From Hexactinellida sp. DTS-2022 (Eukaryota > Porifera > Hexactinellida): 64,000 bases of DNA. The notes beneath the pieces are model-generated. The model searched no databases, was not told the DNA's origin, and worked only from the letters and a program-made list of their open reading frames with translations. Where the stretch lies: the NCBI GenBank assembly GCA_028753945.1, contig JAPNXP010000001.1, positions 3,214,501-3,278,500 on the forward strand. Reading direction: 5' to 3'. Below are positions 1-11,551 of this stretch, one piece after another. Each line of letters starts with the position of its first letter. Position 1 is the stretch's first letter. Made by a program: the position numbers and the translations under genes.

Positions 1-1015
1 ACAAAGAGGCCAGTTTCTAATTTTGAAAATGGAGAATTGATCTTTATTCGAATTATTAGCAATGATTGAGCTGAAAAGTGTATAATAACTATATAGGAAT
101 ATGGAATCCATGTATACATAGCACCCTCCAGAATGTGATATGTCATCATCTGATGACGTTATGGTTATTTTGGTTGCGAATTATCTTGTTTTTCTAGCAT
201 ACTTGTAACATAGTTAAACGCGTTATAAATGTTCAAAATTGGAACATGGTTATATCCAGAAGTAGTAGAATAAAATATATCGAAATTATAAATGGAATGT
301 TGACACATTCCTCGGTTGCCATGGAAAATGTATATTTCCTAAAATGTGCCATAACTCAAAAACTATGAATGTTATGTAAACTAGACTGGTACTGATCTGT
401 CCGGAATAGGTAACTTCCTATTCATCAATAATACATTTTATATGCCTAACTTCAATAATTTTTGAGATAATGAGATAATTAACACTTAATTCATTATTAA
501 GTAATGACTCACTATCTCAAAAATTATTGAAGTTAGGCATATAAAATGTATTATCATTCCGGACAGATCAGTACCAGTCTAGTTTACATAACATTCATAG
601 TTCTTGAGTTATGGCACAAATAGGGAAAATACATTTTCCATGGCAACCGAGGAATGTGTCAGCATTCCATTTATAATTTCGATATATTTTATTCTACTAC
701 TTCTGGGTATAACCATGTTCCAATTTTGAACATTTATAACGCGTTTAACTATGTTAAAAGTATGCTAGAAAAACAAGATAATTCGCAACAAAAATAACCA
801 TAACGTCATCAGATGATGACATATCACAATTCTGGAGGGTGCGATGTATACCTGGATACCTTATTCCTATATAGTTATAATACACTTTTCAGCTCTATCA
901 TTGTTAATTATTCGAATAAAGATCAATTCTCCATTTTGAAAATTAGAAACTGGCCTCTTTGTTTTATCGCCTTCTCGGCGACATATATAGCCGTATATTA
1001 AGTAGGCCATGGGAT
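1..1015. repeat. Tail-to-tail inverted repeat (about 0.5 kb arms)
   Basis: The left arm (1 to about 475) is the reverse complement of the right arm (about 512 to 1015), around a short AT-rich centre with ATAATGAGATAATTA-like sequence. The left arm is cut by the window edge. The same arm occurs singly at 62577-63040 and, more diverged, at 50180-50505. At 62577 the arm joins the 3' end of the Transib/RAG1-like relic, so this palindrome looks like two 3' ends of that element family facing each other. A reading frame of 82 codons on the minus strand (867-1115) runs through the outer part of the right arm and matches the coding-like sequence before 62600. Confidence 0.8.
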
Positions 1016-1097
1016 AGAGTGAATCCAGTTTGGTTAATGATTCTGCTATGGTGGCGAGATTCTTGTGTAGCGTAGATAAATAGGTTTGGTTGCAAGG

Positions 1098-1248
1098 CAG
1101 GGGCGTAGACAACATTTTTATTTTGGGGGGCTGAGGTGTGGGATTACTTTAAATTATGACCAAACTTAAATTAGTATGATCAATTTTAATTATTGAAAAT
1201 TTTTTTGGGGGACTTAAGCCCCCCAAGCCCCCCTTGTCTACGGCTATG
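1098..1248. repeat. Short MITE with CAGGGGCGTAGACAA ends
   Basis: The left end CAGGGGCGTAGACAA is mirrored at the right by TTGTCTACGGCTATG. G-rich and C-rich stretches lie inside. CAAGG occurs directly before (1093-1097) and after (1249-1253), which suggests a 5-bp target duplication, although a longer imperfect duplication is possible. No coding capacity. Confidence 0.65.
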
Positions 1249-1719
1249 CAAGGGATGGTAATATTTGAGGCTTCAAGATGGATAGCGAGTGGTTTCGTGT
1301 TTCTTCTTCTTCTTGACATTTTCTTACTTCATTGGGGTAAATCTTAAATACACCTATCTCCATGTCTTCATATGGTTCTATACAAAATAAGTATAGCGGT
1401 ATAAAACAATTACGCGCAATAGAGATTTAGTTAGCAAGACTATGCGTCAATTATAAACAGATCAGAGTATTATAAATAGCTTGTGTTAACTTGTTCTATG
1501 CTTTATTCTTGTAGACGCATTCAATTGTTACTATTCTGTTAATTGATTGATATCATTGATCTTCACGTTATTAGATAGATACATAGATAGCTAACAAATA
1601 GAGCAGGGTTATAATTTAACTAACTTCTGGCTAGTGCATCGTTTTCGTCAGTTGATGTCAAGTTGGTGGTAGTTTTCCTGTTTATTCAAATTGTACATAA
1701 ATTACTCCAGCATACAGTA
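1249..1719. other. Non-coding gap, nothing recognised
   Basis: AT-rich sequence without a convincing reading frame, repeat or RNA gene. Confidence 0.5.
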
Positions 1720-1721
1720 TA

Positions 1722-2080
1722 CCTTATTATAGGAAATTAACGCGAAGGAAATTAACGCTCCAAGAAATTAACGCGAATTGGAGATGAATATTTTCAAATA
1801 CATGAAATTAACGCGAATAAATTTTAGGATTATTAATCTCCTGATTAAATACTATTTATTGTGCCCAAATAGGCTTCCAAACATGGTATATCCTTTCAAC
1901 CTAATTGCAGATCTGAAAATATGTAGCTCGGAAGTTTGTCCATCCATTGTATAATTTTGCTAAATAGCAGGAAATTAAATTCATGGAAATTAACGCTCCA
2001 TGAAATTATCGCGAAGGAAATTAACGCGATTTGGACAAATTCGCCTTAATTTCATGGCGCGTTAATTTCCTATAATAAGG
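1722..2080. repeat. MITE, CCTTATTATAGG family, full copy
   Basis: Both termini read CCTTATTATAGGAAATTAACGC facing inwards, with TA on each side (1720-1721 and 2081-2082), typical of a TA-inserting family. Internal copies of GAAATTAACGCG occur in both orientations. Other copies are at 60091-60416 (full, inverted), 34604-34750 and 35740-35975 (each a half). Confidence 0.85.
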
Positions 2081-2082
2081 TA

Positions 2083-2339
2083 GACTACTGAATTAATGAA
2101 TAATTAATTACCAACAATTAACTTACATACTGTTTGCATTCATGATAAACTCAATATAGGTGAATTGGTATCTTGGTATTCTGGGTTGTATTCTTTCATG
2201 CAATTATGTGGCTTTGCGTTACCTTTTCTACCAAATAAGGCCCTAAGTATTTCTTTGCATTACTCTCCATTCTAACCTATTCTTCATTTCAATATATATT
2301 AGATATTTTTTGGTTCATATATCTACATCGAATGAGAGT
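2083..2339. other. Presumed P-element 5' leader remnant
   Basis: AT-rich sequence between a MITE and the THAP fragment. By position it would be the 5' leader of the relic P element, but no P terminus could be seen here. Confidence 0.3.
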
Positions 2340-2592
2340 ATGCCAAACAAATGCTGTGCTCCTGGATAAAAAAGCAACTATTATCCGAATGATGCCTATA
2401 CACCCGTGTTCAAATCTCCTGAGGATCCAGAATTACGTCAAGCTTGGCTAAACGCGTTAAACAGAGAACATCTTAACCTAGGACATTCAATGTGTGTATA
2501 AAGCATTTCCCCAAACAAGACATTGACTTTACGTTTAGAATTAATGACGGCGTAGAAATCAAGTACCTCAACGAGAAAGAGAGGATTCTCCT
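2340..2592 (+). pseudogene. THAP-domain remnant of a P-element transposase
   Basis: From the ATG at 2340 the translation starts MPNKCCAPG, hits a TAA exactly where the second THAP cysteine is expected, then continues KSNYYPNDAYTPVFK, followed by the LRQAWLNAL helix. After a frameshift near 2490 it resumes with a C-I-K-H-F stretch, the Cys-His end of the C2CH zinc finger. It matches the N termini of the transposases starting at 7649 and 33766. The rest of the gene is missing and a GC-rich MITE follows. It is a dead fragment on the opposite strand to the other P copies. Confidence 0.8.
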
Positions 2593-2594
2593 TG

Positions 2595-3021
2595 CGGGTC
2601 AAGATTCTTTCTGCGGGTTGATGCCAGTGTTCTCGCTAAGTATAATTTGGGCGGCACAGTGCCCCCCCCCCCCCCCCCCCTATTGTAACAATGTCCCCTC
2701 TATAGTTTCTAAACATAGTTAATAATCAATATATTGCGATTGAAAGAATTGTACAGAAAAACATCCCGTAAATAAACTCAGAATTCGTTGTTCAAGTGTC
2801 CACCCAAACAAGTATTGCCTTCTTCTCTATTCCTTATGGCTGTAAATATTTTTGTGCAAGCATTGCGTGCCGAGAGTTTTACCTATCATAAAATCCAGGC
2901 AAGATTATTGTGAGTTAGGTGCGGGTTCATTTCATTATAGCACTGAGGCTTGCGGGGCGGGTCAATCACCAATAGACGCGGGGCGGGTGCGGGAATCGCA
3001 TACGACCCCCGCAGTGGTCTA
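2595..3021. repeat. Partial copy of the GCGGG-rich hAT MITE family
   Basis: The sequence parallels 48774-49318: the GCGGGTTGATG block, TTGTAACAATGT, a segment with TTGCCTTCTTC, and a closing GCGGGGCGGGTGCGGG block. It contains a long poly-C run near 2660. The right terminus GCAGTGGTCTA is present but the left terminus is missing or fused to the THAP remnant, so this copy is truncated. Confidence 0.7.
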
Positions 3022-3369
3022 TGCGGTATACCAGTAATGCATCTCACCATCATTTGATTGTATTCTCTTACATTCCTGTCATTAGACGAGGTGTTCCACT
3101 AGCACCTACAATCAAGTCGCTCATTTAGGATGTATCAGAGATACCTTTGGCCTGTTAGTGTATGTACTAAAACTTAAGTTCTCAAACCTAGTTGAACTAC
3201 TAGTCAGAACACTTCATCAACTTAATTCTAAGATCTTTGACTGATGCCTTTATATAACCCTATTTATGTTATGATTCGGATATTTAAATATAATACATAA
3301 AAATATATTACAAATGTAAAATATATCCTCACAATTCGTAATTTCCAAGAAGGGGGGTGGATTATAATG
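3022..3369. other. Non-coding gap, nothing recognised
   Basis: AT-rich sequence with no supported gene or repeat. Confidence 0.45.
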
Positions 3370-3370
3370 A

Positions 3371-3900
3371 CTAGCGCGGTTCGTTTGCTAAGCCGCTTCG
3401 CGGCAGAACGCAACAAAAGACCAACCGCGAAGCGGTTGGTGTGTGGTTTATGCTTCTAACATAAATTATATAGCATAAATAGGCATAAAAAAAGTCAAAT
3501 TTTTACAAAGTGTAATTTAATAATCACGTCATCATTCAATAATGAGTTAGCATAATGCTAATCTGGTGTAACCAACATGTCCGAATCATTAGTGCACTGT
3601 GTGTGCACATGTTCTAATAAAAAAATTATCTCTAGAGGGTATGAATTATGTTCGAATAAGTGAATTTTTACGCTTCTCAAAATGTGAGAATCACGTCATA
3701 ACTAGGCGAGGTGTTGGAAATTTGGAGTGGAAACCTATACTTGTTGTCGAGAGCCAAAGTTACTCCCATATGACAAAAATCAAAATTGGAAACCGTCTAG
3801 ATTCTTCAATCAACTCGGAACATACAAACAAATACATACACAAAGGTTCGTGTTTTAATAGTATAGATTTTCCTTCACATCGAAAGTTGCAATAAATTTA
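3371..3900. repeat. CTAGCGCG repeat family, copy 1
   Basis: It begins with CTAGCGCGGTTCGTTTGCTA and a GCTTCGCGGC hairpin block, followed by an ACCAACCGC...GCGGTTGGT stem and GTGTGTGGTTTAT. The body shares segments with the copies at 16512-16982 and 38486-39000, including the 'caatcaactcggaacatacaaac' stretch. The right terminus present in copy 2 is not seen here. Confidence 0.65.
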
Positions 3901-3912
3901 GAGTTGTAGTAC

Positions 3913-4212
3913 CAGTGCTCGACAAATTAGGTGGTTTGGTCGCGTTAGCCACCAAAAATCTTATTTAAGCCACCAAATTTTGCCTTTGGTGGTTTAACTA
4001 TTCTACCATAAATTGTGTATAATTTGACTCTGTGTAGATAATATTTTTCGTTATATTATTTGTTATTAACATTAGTGTTGTTTTACGGCATCAGAACTTT
4101 GATAAGTCATCAGTGGTTTGTTATACCGGCAGTTGTTTATCCTTTAGCCACCAGAAAAAGTGAGGTGGTGGCTTAATTAGCCACCATCAAAATTTCATTT
4201 TGTCGAGCACTG
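3913..4212. repeat. MITE with CAGTGCTCGACAAA ends
   Basis: Terminal inverted repeats CAGTGCTCGACAAA / TTTTGTCGAGCACTG enclose a 300-bp element that is rich in GGTGG and CCACC blocks able to pair. The ends look hAT-like, but no exact 8-bp target duplication was found. Confidence 0.75.
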
Positions 4213-4257
4213 ACTGTTGTACTGTGATTTAGATCTAAAAGTAAAGTAACTGACCAA

Positions 4258-4317
4258 ATAAATCCCTGGTCCAAGTCCATAAATCAGTGCCTTAGGCTTA
4301 TGCATAAAATTCTATGA
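4258..4317. mobile_element. Solitary P-element terminus (relic)
   Basis: Read on the minus strand it starts CATAGAATTTTATGCATAAG and goes on to GGACCAGGGATT. This parallels the termini of P element D (CATAGCATTCTATACATAAG, then GGACCAGGGATT) and B. It faces left, so it would be the right end of the relic P element whose THAP fragment begins at 2340. Later insertions and deletions removed what lay between. Confidence 0.65.
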
Positions 4318-4791
4318 ATTAAGACATCTTTGGAAAAATGGTTGCGATGGATATCGCTGATTTGATTACACGAAGGCGAGCAAAATTCTTTTTAGGCCGA
4401 CCCAATAACCCGACTATGCGTCTAAACCAATTTATATGAAAGACTATATTAAAACAGCAAATCTAGCTTGATCAAAATTCAAACGAAAAAGGACAAAAAA
4501 ATAACATGAGCCGTGGACTACGAAATAATGACGGAGTACTGAAATGAAAAAACGGACCATGGATTTGTTAGAAGTGCCATATTGAAATTCATGATTTCCT
4601 CCATGAATCAATCATTTTGTTATATAAAAAATGGTATTTAAGTTCTATCATAATTCCAGTCCTAATTGGAATTTATTATCAACAATATAAATGAAAAAGC
4701 TTTGATGATTGCAATTGTAGACACGATACATAATAAGGTAATAAACTGAGGAGAAGTACATAATGTTTGTAAAAATTGAGTTATTAATTCA

Positions 4792-7649
4792 TTAATCTTT
4801 AAACTTTTTGAGTTTGCGAGTGTGCATATTTTTTTGTTGTACTCGTAGAGCGGAATTGACATTGCGTACTTTATTGGCCAAAATAACGTTCGCTGTGATT
4901 GTAGTTATCTTTCGGAGGATAGTCCACCCTTGCACATTGCAAAAACTACATGTATTTCTCGAGTTTATGCTCTGGCTTTCTTCGATTAAAATAATTCTCA
5001 GCTGAATTAGGATTTGTCTAGAGGGCTCTGTTAAAAATCGTCGCATTAAGGTTTCGTCATTTTCGATTGTAATAAAGATCTTTAACACTATAATAATGGC
5101 ATCTATAACAATATGAGATGGTCATTTGAGAGCACCTCGGTCAATAAGTTGAATTAGTTTATAAGTATCTTCCGTACCAACGATTTCGAGTTCTTTATCC
5201 TGTGTAATCAATGACATACAAGTATCACACTTGACAGATTGCTTCAAATATGAGTGTACAGCATATCCACCGACAAAGGCAACTGATTGAAGAAGTGAAC
5301 TATCAAAAGTAATGGTCGAAAAGGATTGCAATGCTATGAGGTATGTATCTAGGTTTAAATCTTAATTGGAAGGTTCGTTAGATAAGGAGGAACAGGAATC
5401 GATCATATCCTTTAAACTGACGTAATCTGATTGTTCCTTTTTCGAGAATATTTTGAGGATGCTTGATAGCTTGATCCGTCGTTCACTTTCAATTATTTGA
5501 GAATAACTAACATGATAATGTGCACCAGACATCATACGATACAAACCAAAATGATGTTCGATTGGGTCATTTTGGAATCGTGATGTGAGCACGTAATCAA
5601 TTCCACAATTTCGAGAGAGATGTTCTACTATTTCAATCAGGGCAAGGCATGAGTGAGAGAAGCTTGTGAAGGTTTGGGGACTCAATTTACCGTGTTTATT
5701 TTCACGAGATCGCCATCGTGCAAGCCAATTAACAAATGAGCCGTAGAAAAATAAAACGATAATCATCACACGTAAGAGGTTTGGAAAAATCATCATTAAG
5801 TCTGATATGCTTATGTATTGTATTGACATTGAAGATTTTCCAAACTTTTATAATAATGTCAAGAAACTCGATTGTTTGGGTTTCGGAATTTGTTCGTGCG
5901 GAGTTATAAATAGATAATGCAGCGAGTGTTGATATGTCGAAAATCTTTAAGCTAGGCTGACATTTTCCCGCTCTAAACTTGTGGGCCAGCAAGCTTTAGC
6001 TGTTAAACGATGACCCTGTTTGATGATTAAACTCTGCTCGTTTTTGTAAAGCATTCGAATATCTTGAAATTTCGCAATACTTATATGTTGGCTATTTTCA
6101 TAGTTTGGATAAGAAAATGTATGTTCATAATCTTTCAAATTGATCCAGTTGTTTCTTACTGATTTTACAATATGAACGAAATCGAAAATTAAGAAGATTT
6201 TTCTTTCTGGATCAATGGGATGAATAGCAATAGGTGTCAGAGTCTTTTTATCAGAGGGAAAAAGTTTGAAAAAGTTCACATTTAGAGGATAGTTATCAGT
6301 ACAGATAACTTGCACCTTTAGACCACAGCGTTCAATGTCACCAATGACAGACTTGACCACTGTATAAATCTCCTTAGCAGAATTAGAAGAGCATGGAAGC
6401 AAGCGGACAATTTCTGACCACTTCTTATAAAGACTTGATGCCATTATGGCGAAAACAGTTTTAATCGGGTGATCAGGTTGCAATGAGTAGCCAAAAATTT
6501 TCCTCCCTCATAATCGACGTTAGATTTTAGATGTATCTCATCCAGTTGAAGAATAAGAATATTTTCCTTTTCGCTAAACTCAGAGGTAGCTTGCATAAGA
6601 AATGCTGATAAATCATTCTCGAGCCCAAAATTTGAACAGAGTTTTTGAAGAGTTTTAGGATGTGGTAGAGAGAGGCATTCGAGTGACTGTATCTGTAACA
6701 AGCTGGAGAGATCAGGTGAGATTTTAAAGCCAATACCTGAGTAAGAACATTATATCTACGCCTAAATTTACTCGGGAGAATATTATCTAATTGGCATTCG
6801 ATGAATTGAAGCTGTGAAAGATAGGAAGCCGTTTCTGGACTATCATCTGAGTTTGAAGAATTAGAAATGAGCCTTTCCTTTGTCAAATTAACGTGCTTAA
6901 TGGCCTGATTAATATGAAAAACAAGCTGGTCCGGGTTTGTAGAATTTTTGTCATTCATGTAAAATCTTCAGTCTGTCGGATAATTTCTTCGATCTGCGTA
7001 TATCAGATAAAACATCCAACGCCAACGGAATACTGAGGTTATCGTGAAACGAAAAGATTCTTAGGTTGCGAGATACCTTCAAACATACTTGAATCTTCAT
7101 TCCCTGAGCTGAGAACTCGGGTTTATATATAAGAAGGGAATCATAGTCAGAATGACAAACCATCCACTTATTTGGTAAAATAAGAACTGGAATTTTCTCA
7201 ATTAGGTCTTGAAAACTGTTCACCATAAATGCATCGTTATCTCTTTCATGTTGCTGCAGGCTTAAGTCAAGAGCTCGTGCAAATTGTTCTGTTTCTTTCG
7301 ACTCGCGTGTAAATCGAGTAGGTCTCCCAACTTGTTCAGCTGAAAGATAGGCCGGACATCCAGGTAAGAGCATAGGAACGGCTGTAGAACGAAGCTTGGG
7401 CCTTTCGCGTAATTTCTCGGTGAACTTTCCGTCTGCTTGCATTATTCTGTCCACGGTGATAATATCTTCAGGCATAAAATGATGGAGACATACGTAAATA
7501 TGCTTTAGATTTTCTATGTTCACTCGATGAAGAGATTTTAACCACTGCTCACGAAGTTCAGGGGGTGTATTTGGAAGTTTGAACACTGGTGTATATGGTT
7601 CACCTCGATAATTACTCCTACACCCAGGTGCAGAACACTGATTAGGCAT
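4792..7649 (-). pseudogene. P-element transposase A (THAP family), frameshifted
   Basis: The family cuts and pastes P-type DNA transposons. The N terminus (MPNQCSAPGC, then VFKLP, LREQWLKSL, VCLHHF, and a late AVP motif) is a C2CH THAP zinc finger, the DNA-binding domain. Further blocks fit the P-element RNase H-like core: LQLDEIHLKS near 6550, CTDNYPLN near 6310, FDFVHIVKSVRNNW near 6160, and NDPIEHHFGLYRMMSG near 5560. These supply the expected acidic residues. The C-terminal VGGYAVHSYL ... CDTC ... LIDRGALK block also fits. The coding sequence is broken into at least seven frames by indels between 6960 and 5330. The start at 7649 aligns with copy B. Dead copy. Confidence 0.88.
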
Positions 7650-7796
7650 CTTTACGTATAGCACAATAAAATAAATAAACTAGAAAACAAAATGTTAAAA
7701 AAAAAAAGATTAACCGATAGACCAATAGACAACAAAATAATATAACCAATCGACAAAAAGTCAACCTTTAGAGTTTAGACAATAGACAACAAAGGT

Positions 7797-8273
7797 TAAC
7801 GCTACCTACGACTACTATTTTCCCATTTTTCCAGAAAAAAAAATCTTTTGTTCTAAAGTTAACTTTTTGTTTATAGACACCTCTGCCAATTCCTAAGAAA
7901 CTGGCAAAATCAGATTTATCATATTTGAATTTTTTGGCCACATAACTAGTCATAAACTCCAACCAGTTTATTAGTAAATTTATTGAAAAAAAAAATTATT
8001 TCTATTGATTTGTCGTTTCAAAATACGATGTCAAATACGTTCAAATAATACATTACAAATAGATTTATTACGTCAATTTAAAATATTGCAATGTCAGATT
8101 ACCTAAGTTTATTTTTTGGTTTTCTGGAATGTTTCTAATCTATTATTAGATGAGTATTGCTTTACAGTATTACATCAGCAGAAATTCTAAATTTGTTTTT
8201 TATATTATATTTATTGCTTTAGTCATATTACATATGATATCTTTTTGCCGATTTAACGCTACCTACGACTACT
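7797..8273. repeat. 21-bp direct repeats 456 bp apart
   Basis: TTAACGCTACCTACGACTACT occurs at 7797-7817 and again at 8253-8273 in the same orientation. The stretch lies between the P transposase start and the nested PHD transposase gene. It may mark the edge of the nested insertion or a local duplication. A 64-codon frame inside (7768-7962, minus, with MTSYVAKKF) resembles nothing I can name with confidence. Confidence 0.5.
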
Positions 8274-8870
8274 CGAGAATGCTTGTGATGGGTAAAAAAA
8301 AAGGACTTGACGGACTCAATTCAATTAGTGCTTCAGTTCCTATAACATACTATATAGTAATTATTTTATAAAAAAAATCATAGATTTTCAAAATAGTTTT
8401 GACACAAATATGTAAATACATACTTTCCGTTGCTATAGTAACTAAGCAAGAGATTTTCCTAGTAGAAAATGACGAGAGCATGAATTACTTTGCTTTTAAC
8501 TCGCAACGCGTCAAATCAATATGCGTTCGATACGGGTACCCGCCAAAATCTCCAATTTTGTCAAAATTAATTTAGTTAATTAGAATATTAATATATTAGG
8601 TCCAATTACGTATGGAATTTGTACTTTTTTGGGATTCTTGGCCTTATAACAATTTGAATTAATAAAAAAGTTAGAAAACGCTCTGCTATTGTTTTACATA
8701 TATATGTATACTACATAACCCCCAAATTTATAGTTTCTATTATAAATACTTTCGGAGTTCACTAGATTCTCTCATATTCAGTATTGCAATAAATTTATTT
8801 GGAGATAATGAGGAAGAAAGACAAATTCAAGACAAATACATGCAATCTAAGGTTACTAACACAAATATAT
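8274..8870. other. Non-coding 3' flank of the nested transposase gene
   Basis: AT-rich sequence with no supported gene. It should contain the 3' end and one terminus of the nested element, but no matching inverted repeat could be identified by eye in 11221-11550. Confidence 0.4.
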
Positions 8871-11220
8871 CTAAGGATCTTGCTCTTCACAGTCGAAACA
8901 CTGGAATGGTTCATCTCCTACTTCCTTCAGGGTCACTTTCATGCACCTAGCGTGATACCACTGGTCGCAGAATTCGCAAAACACCCAGTCATCGGTCTTC
9001 CGCTTTCTTCCGATCGGACAATTTCGCAACTGGCACTCTTCGCAAACGGTGTCTGATCCGTCACCAGTGGACGCTTTTGCAACGGCTTTCTTCGCAGGGG
9101 TACTCGATGAAGCTTCACTACCAAAGGCTTTGGACTTATACTTTGCCCCAGCCTTTTCCCGCCTGCGTCTGGAAGATTCTGCGGTCAGAAACTGGGACTG
9201 GAGTAACCTTCGTCTCCTCTTCTGGGTTTCAGAGACAGCTTTGATACGACACCGGTTGCGTTCTTTGTCCTTTCTCGCGAAATAGAGCAAGGTCTTATGT
9301 GAACAGGCTACTCCTAAGTTGGTAAGCACGCTAGCCAGAGACATAGAGCCCTCGTTGAAAGTGGTGACCGCCAGCGCTGCAGAGGCTTGGAGGGACTTCT
9401 GGCCGACACGCTTGATTTTCGGCGCGTTATGCCATAGGACGGAGTGCAGAGATTCATTCGCGTTCTGCGTCTTGCCAAGGGTTACGGCGGAACATAAAGC
9501 AATGCTCGCGAACTTCTGAAAGACATCCAAGAGGCGAGCCAGTTCTGGTGCCGTGAGGTATGGGGCCCGGAGATTCACCGGTGAAATTGTGTCGTCATCC
9601 TTTACTTCAGCAATATTCTTCCCCATATAGCACCACGAATCTCTGGTATGAGGACAGTTATCATGGTTCTCAACAAGGTGATCGGCAAGGACGTAGAGAG
9701 CTTTCTGTATTTCTTCAGGACTCTTTCCCCTGTTCTGTACAATAACCAGCCCATAGAGATGCGCGACTCGCTCAAGCTTAGTAGGTCCAATAGGTTTCGA
9801 TACTAGTTGTTTGGTGCTAGGCTTCTTCAGTTGTCCCTTTAGGCGCTTTTGTGTATGGCCTAAGCACTCTTCCTTGCGAACTAGCTCTAGAGAATCGTAG
9901 GGATTGCTCTCCGATAGTCGTTTGTAAGAAGAAGAGTCCCCATCACCAATGTATGTTGTGTAGGCCAGCTGATTCTTGGAAACGGATCTTGCCCAGATGT
10001 GCAATGCACCTGCAGATTCCATTGATTGGCTGCTTCCTTTGAAGTTAGCTGGACATTCGGATTGATGCGTCTCCCAGAATGCCTCATAATCCTCTGGTTG
10101 CTCACCCTTTTTCTCCTCAGTCCATCTGATACATTTATTGCAGACGCGCTCGTACAGCTGATAGTCCAACACCAAGCCTGTATCAATCTCAATAGCCGCA
10201 CAAAAGCCTTGGTTTGAATAATGCCCACGTGTGTGCCAGGAGCCATCAAAGCTGACAGAGCAATTTCCACAATCAGGAATATTAGAAATTGGAGAGAAAG
10301 ATCGCACCTTCTGAGCTGCCAATGACATGGACCGCTCGCAGATATCAGCTGTCGCCGCAACAAAATTTCGGAGATAATTTCGAGGTAGATCTCTCCAGCT
10401 GTTTTGGATTCCAAGAATGTGACACGTTTGAACAAAGTCCGTCCAGCTTGAAGAAGAGGTATGAACTGCCAAGATCGCTCTATAGTTCACCTCTGACTTC
10501 TTATGTGTCAACATATGTGGATCGTTCAAAGCCTGGGCTGGTTGGTGTTGAGCCAATGGGGATTGAGTTTGGAAACTCCGCAATAATCAGGTGACAACGT
10601 AGGCATTTGAGTAAGAAGTATGACTGCATCCCTTCGCGATAGCTATATTCATAAAGAGCCAAGTTTCCTGGACAGTCGTTTGTTGTACATTTCAGTAGAT
10701 TGAAGACTTTGCCGAGTATAGACATGTCCATCACTTGAGAACCTTGAGCAATATATAGGTCACGATACTGGACGTCGTCTTCTTTTCGGCACTGAATAGA
10801 AAACCTCTCAGGTTTACGAGGAAATGCGACGTCGTCAAAAAGCCTAGACTTGGGCTTTGTTAGTTGAAAAAGTACCCGCTTCTTAGGAGATGGACTGAAC
10901 GATAATTTCCTCTTCACGTCAGCGCCCTTCTGAAATCGTCCAGAGTGTACACGCTTCCTCCTGGTGTGTCCCTTAGGTTTGGGAGTTTCTGAATCCGTAG
11001 AGGCTTGAGAGGAGATTCCAAATTCTGAGAAACACTCTCCCAAACCTGTAGGCGTTGCTGGAGGCGGAGAAATAGGAGTTGCAAAAGTGAAGGATGAAGA
11101 GGGAGACTGAGGGGGAGGCGTACCAGTATCGGTGGTAGATTCGAGGTCTGAAAGTATTGCGAGTAGAGGCAGATCGCGGCTGCTAAAGCGAGATATTTGT
11201 TCCGGTTCGGAAGAAGACAT
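8871..11220 (-). pseudogene. 'Mutator-like' transposase with C-terminal PHD finger, one frameshift
   Basis: Two overlapping frames make one gene: 11220-10501 (239 residues from ATG) and 10589-8871. The first is Ser/Pro-rich with basic patches and ends in a C-x4-C / C-x2-C zinc-binding segment. The second carries the transposase core: SVSFDGSWHTRGHYSNQG, a C-x2-C pair, IGDGDSSSYKRL, ECLGHTQKRL, and NANESLH, which give a D-D-E set as in animal proteins with the Pfam 'Mutator-like transposase' domain. A C4HC3 PHD finger (CEEC ... FCEFCDQWYHARC ... CFDC) closes the protein. The frames differ by one base in the 10589-10501 overlap, where the second frame has no ATG. A single-base insertion or a programmed shift would explain it. 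GC content is higher than the surroundings. Confidence 0.75.
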
Positions 11221-11551
11221 CTTTTGATTGTAGTAAGGTTGGTATAAATAAATTCTCTTTTTTGCTCGTATTTATATGTAATAATATTTTACAAAGTTCC
11301 AAAATTAGCGACTGGAATCTATAAAAAGATTCAAAAATAGACTAATTTAGACATAAAACGGCAGCTGTAATATGACATAAGCAATAAGATTGTAATTAAT
11401 CAATAAGCAAAAGGTTAGCCAAATGTTCTTAATTAACAATTTGGTTGGCTATTATATTTAGTGACAAATTATTATACACCCATGATTAAATGAACAATAA
11501 AAATAACATAGTTAATAATTTCGTCTCTAAATTGGACCAATAACCAATGCA
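11221..11551. other. Promoter-side leader, nested element and P element A
   Basis: The part after about 11400 resembles the 5' leader of P copy B (a TTTGGTTGGCTATTATA-like stretch is shared), so the boundary of the nested element should lie between 11221 and 11400. No gene. Confidence 0.45.

Noticed and set aside
2655..2685. Poly-C run as a programmed frameshift site or assembly break
   Set aside because: It lies in a truncated MITE with similar homopolymers in related copies, so no coding role is plausible. An assembly length error in the run is possible but changes nothing.
3599..3895. 98-codon plus-strand frame
   Set aside because: It lies within the CTAGCGCG repeat family, and the equivalent positions in the other copies are not conserved as a frame.
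8799..10594. Plus-strand frames opposite the PHD transposase
   Set aside because: They are antisense shadows of the minus-strand transposase frame.
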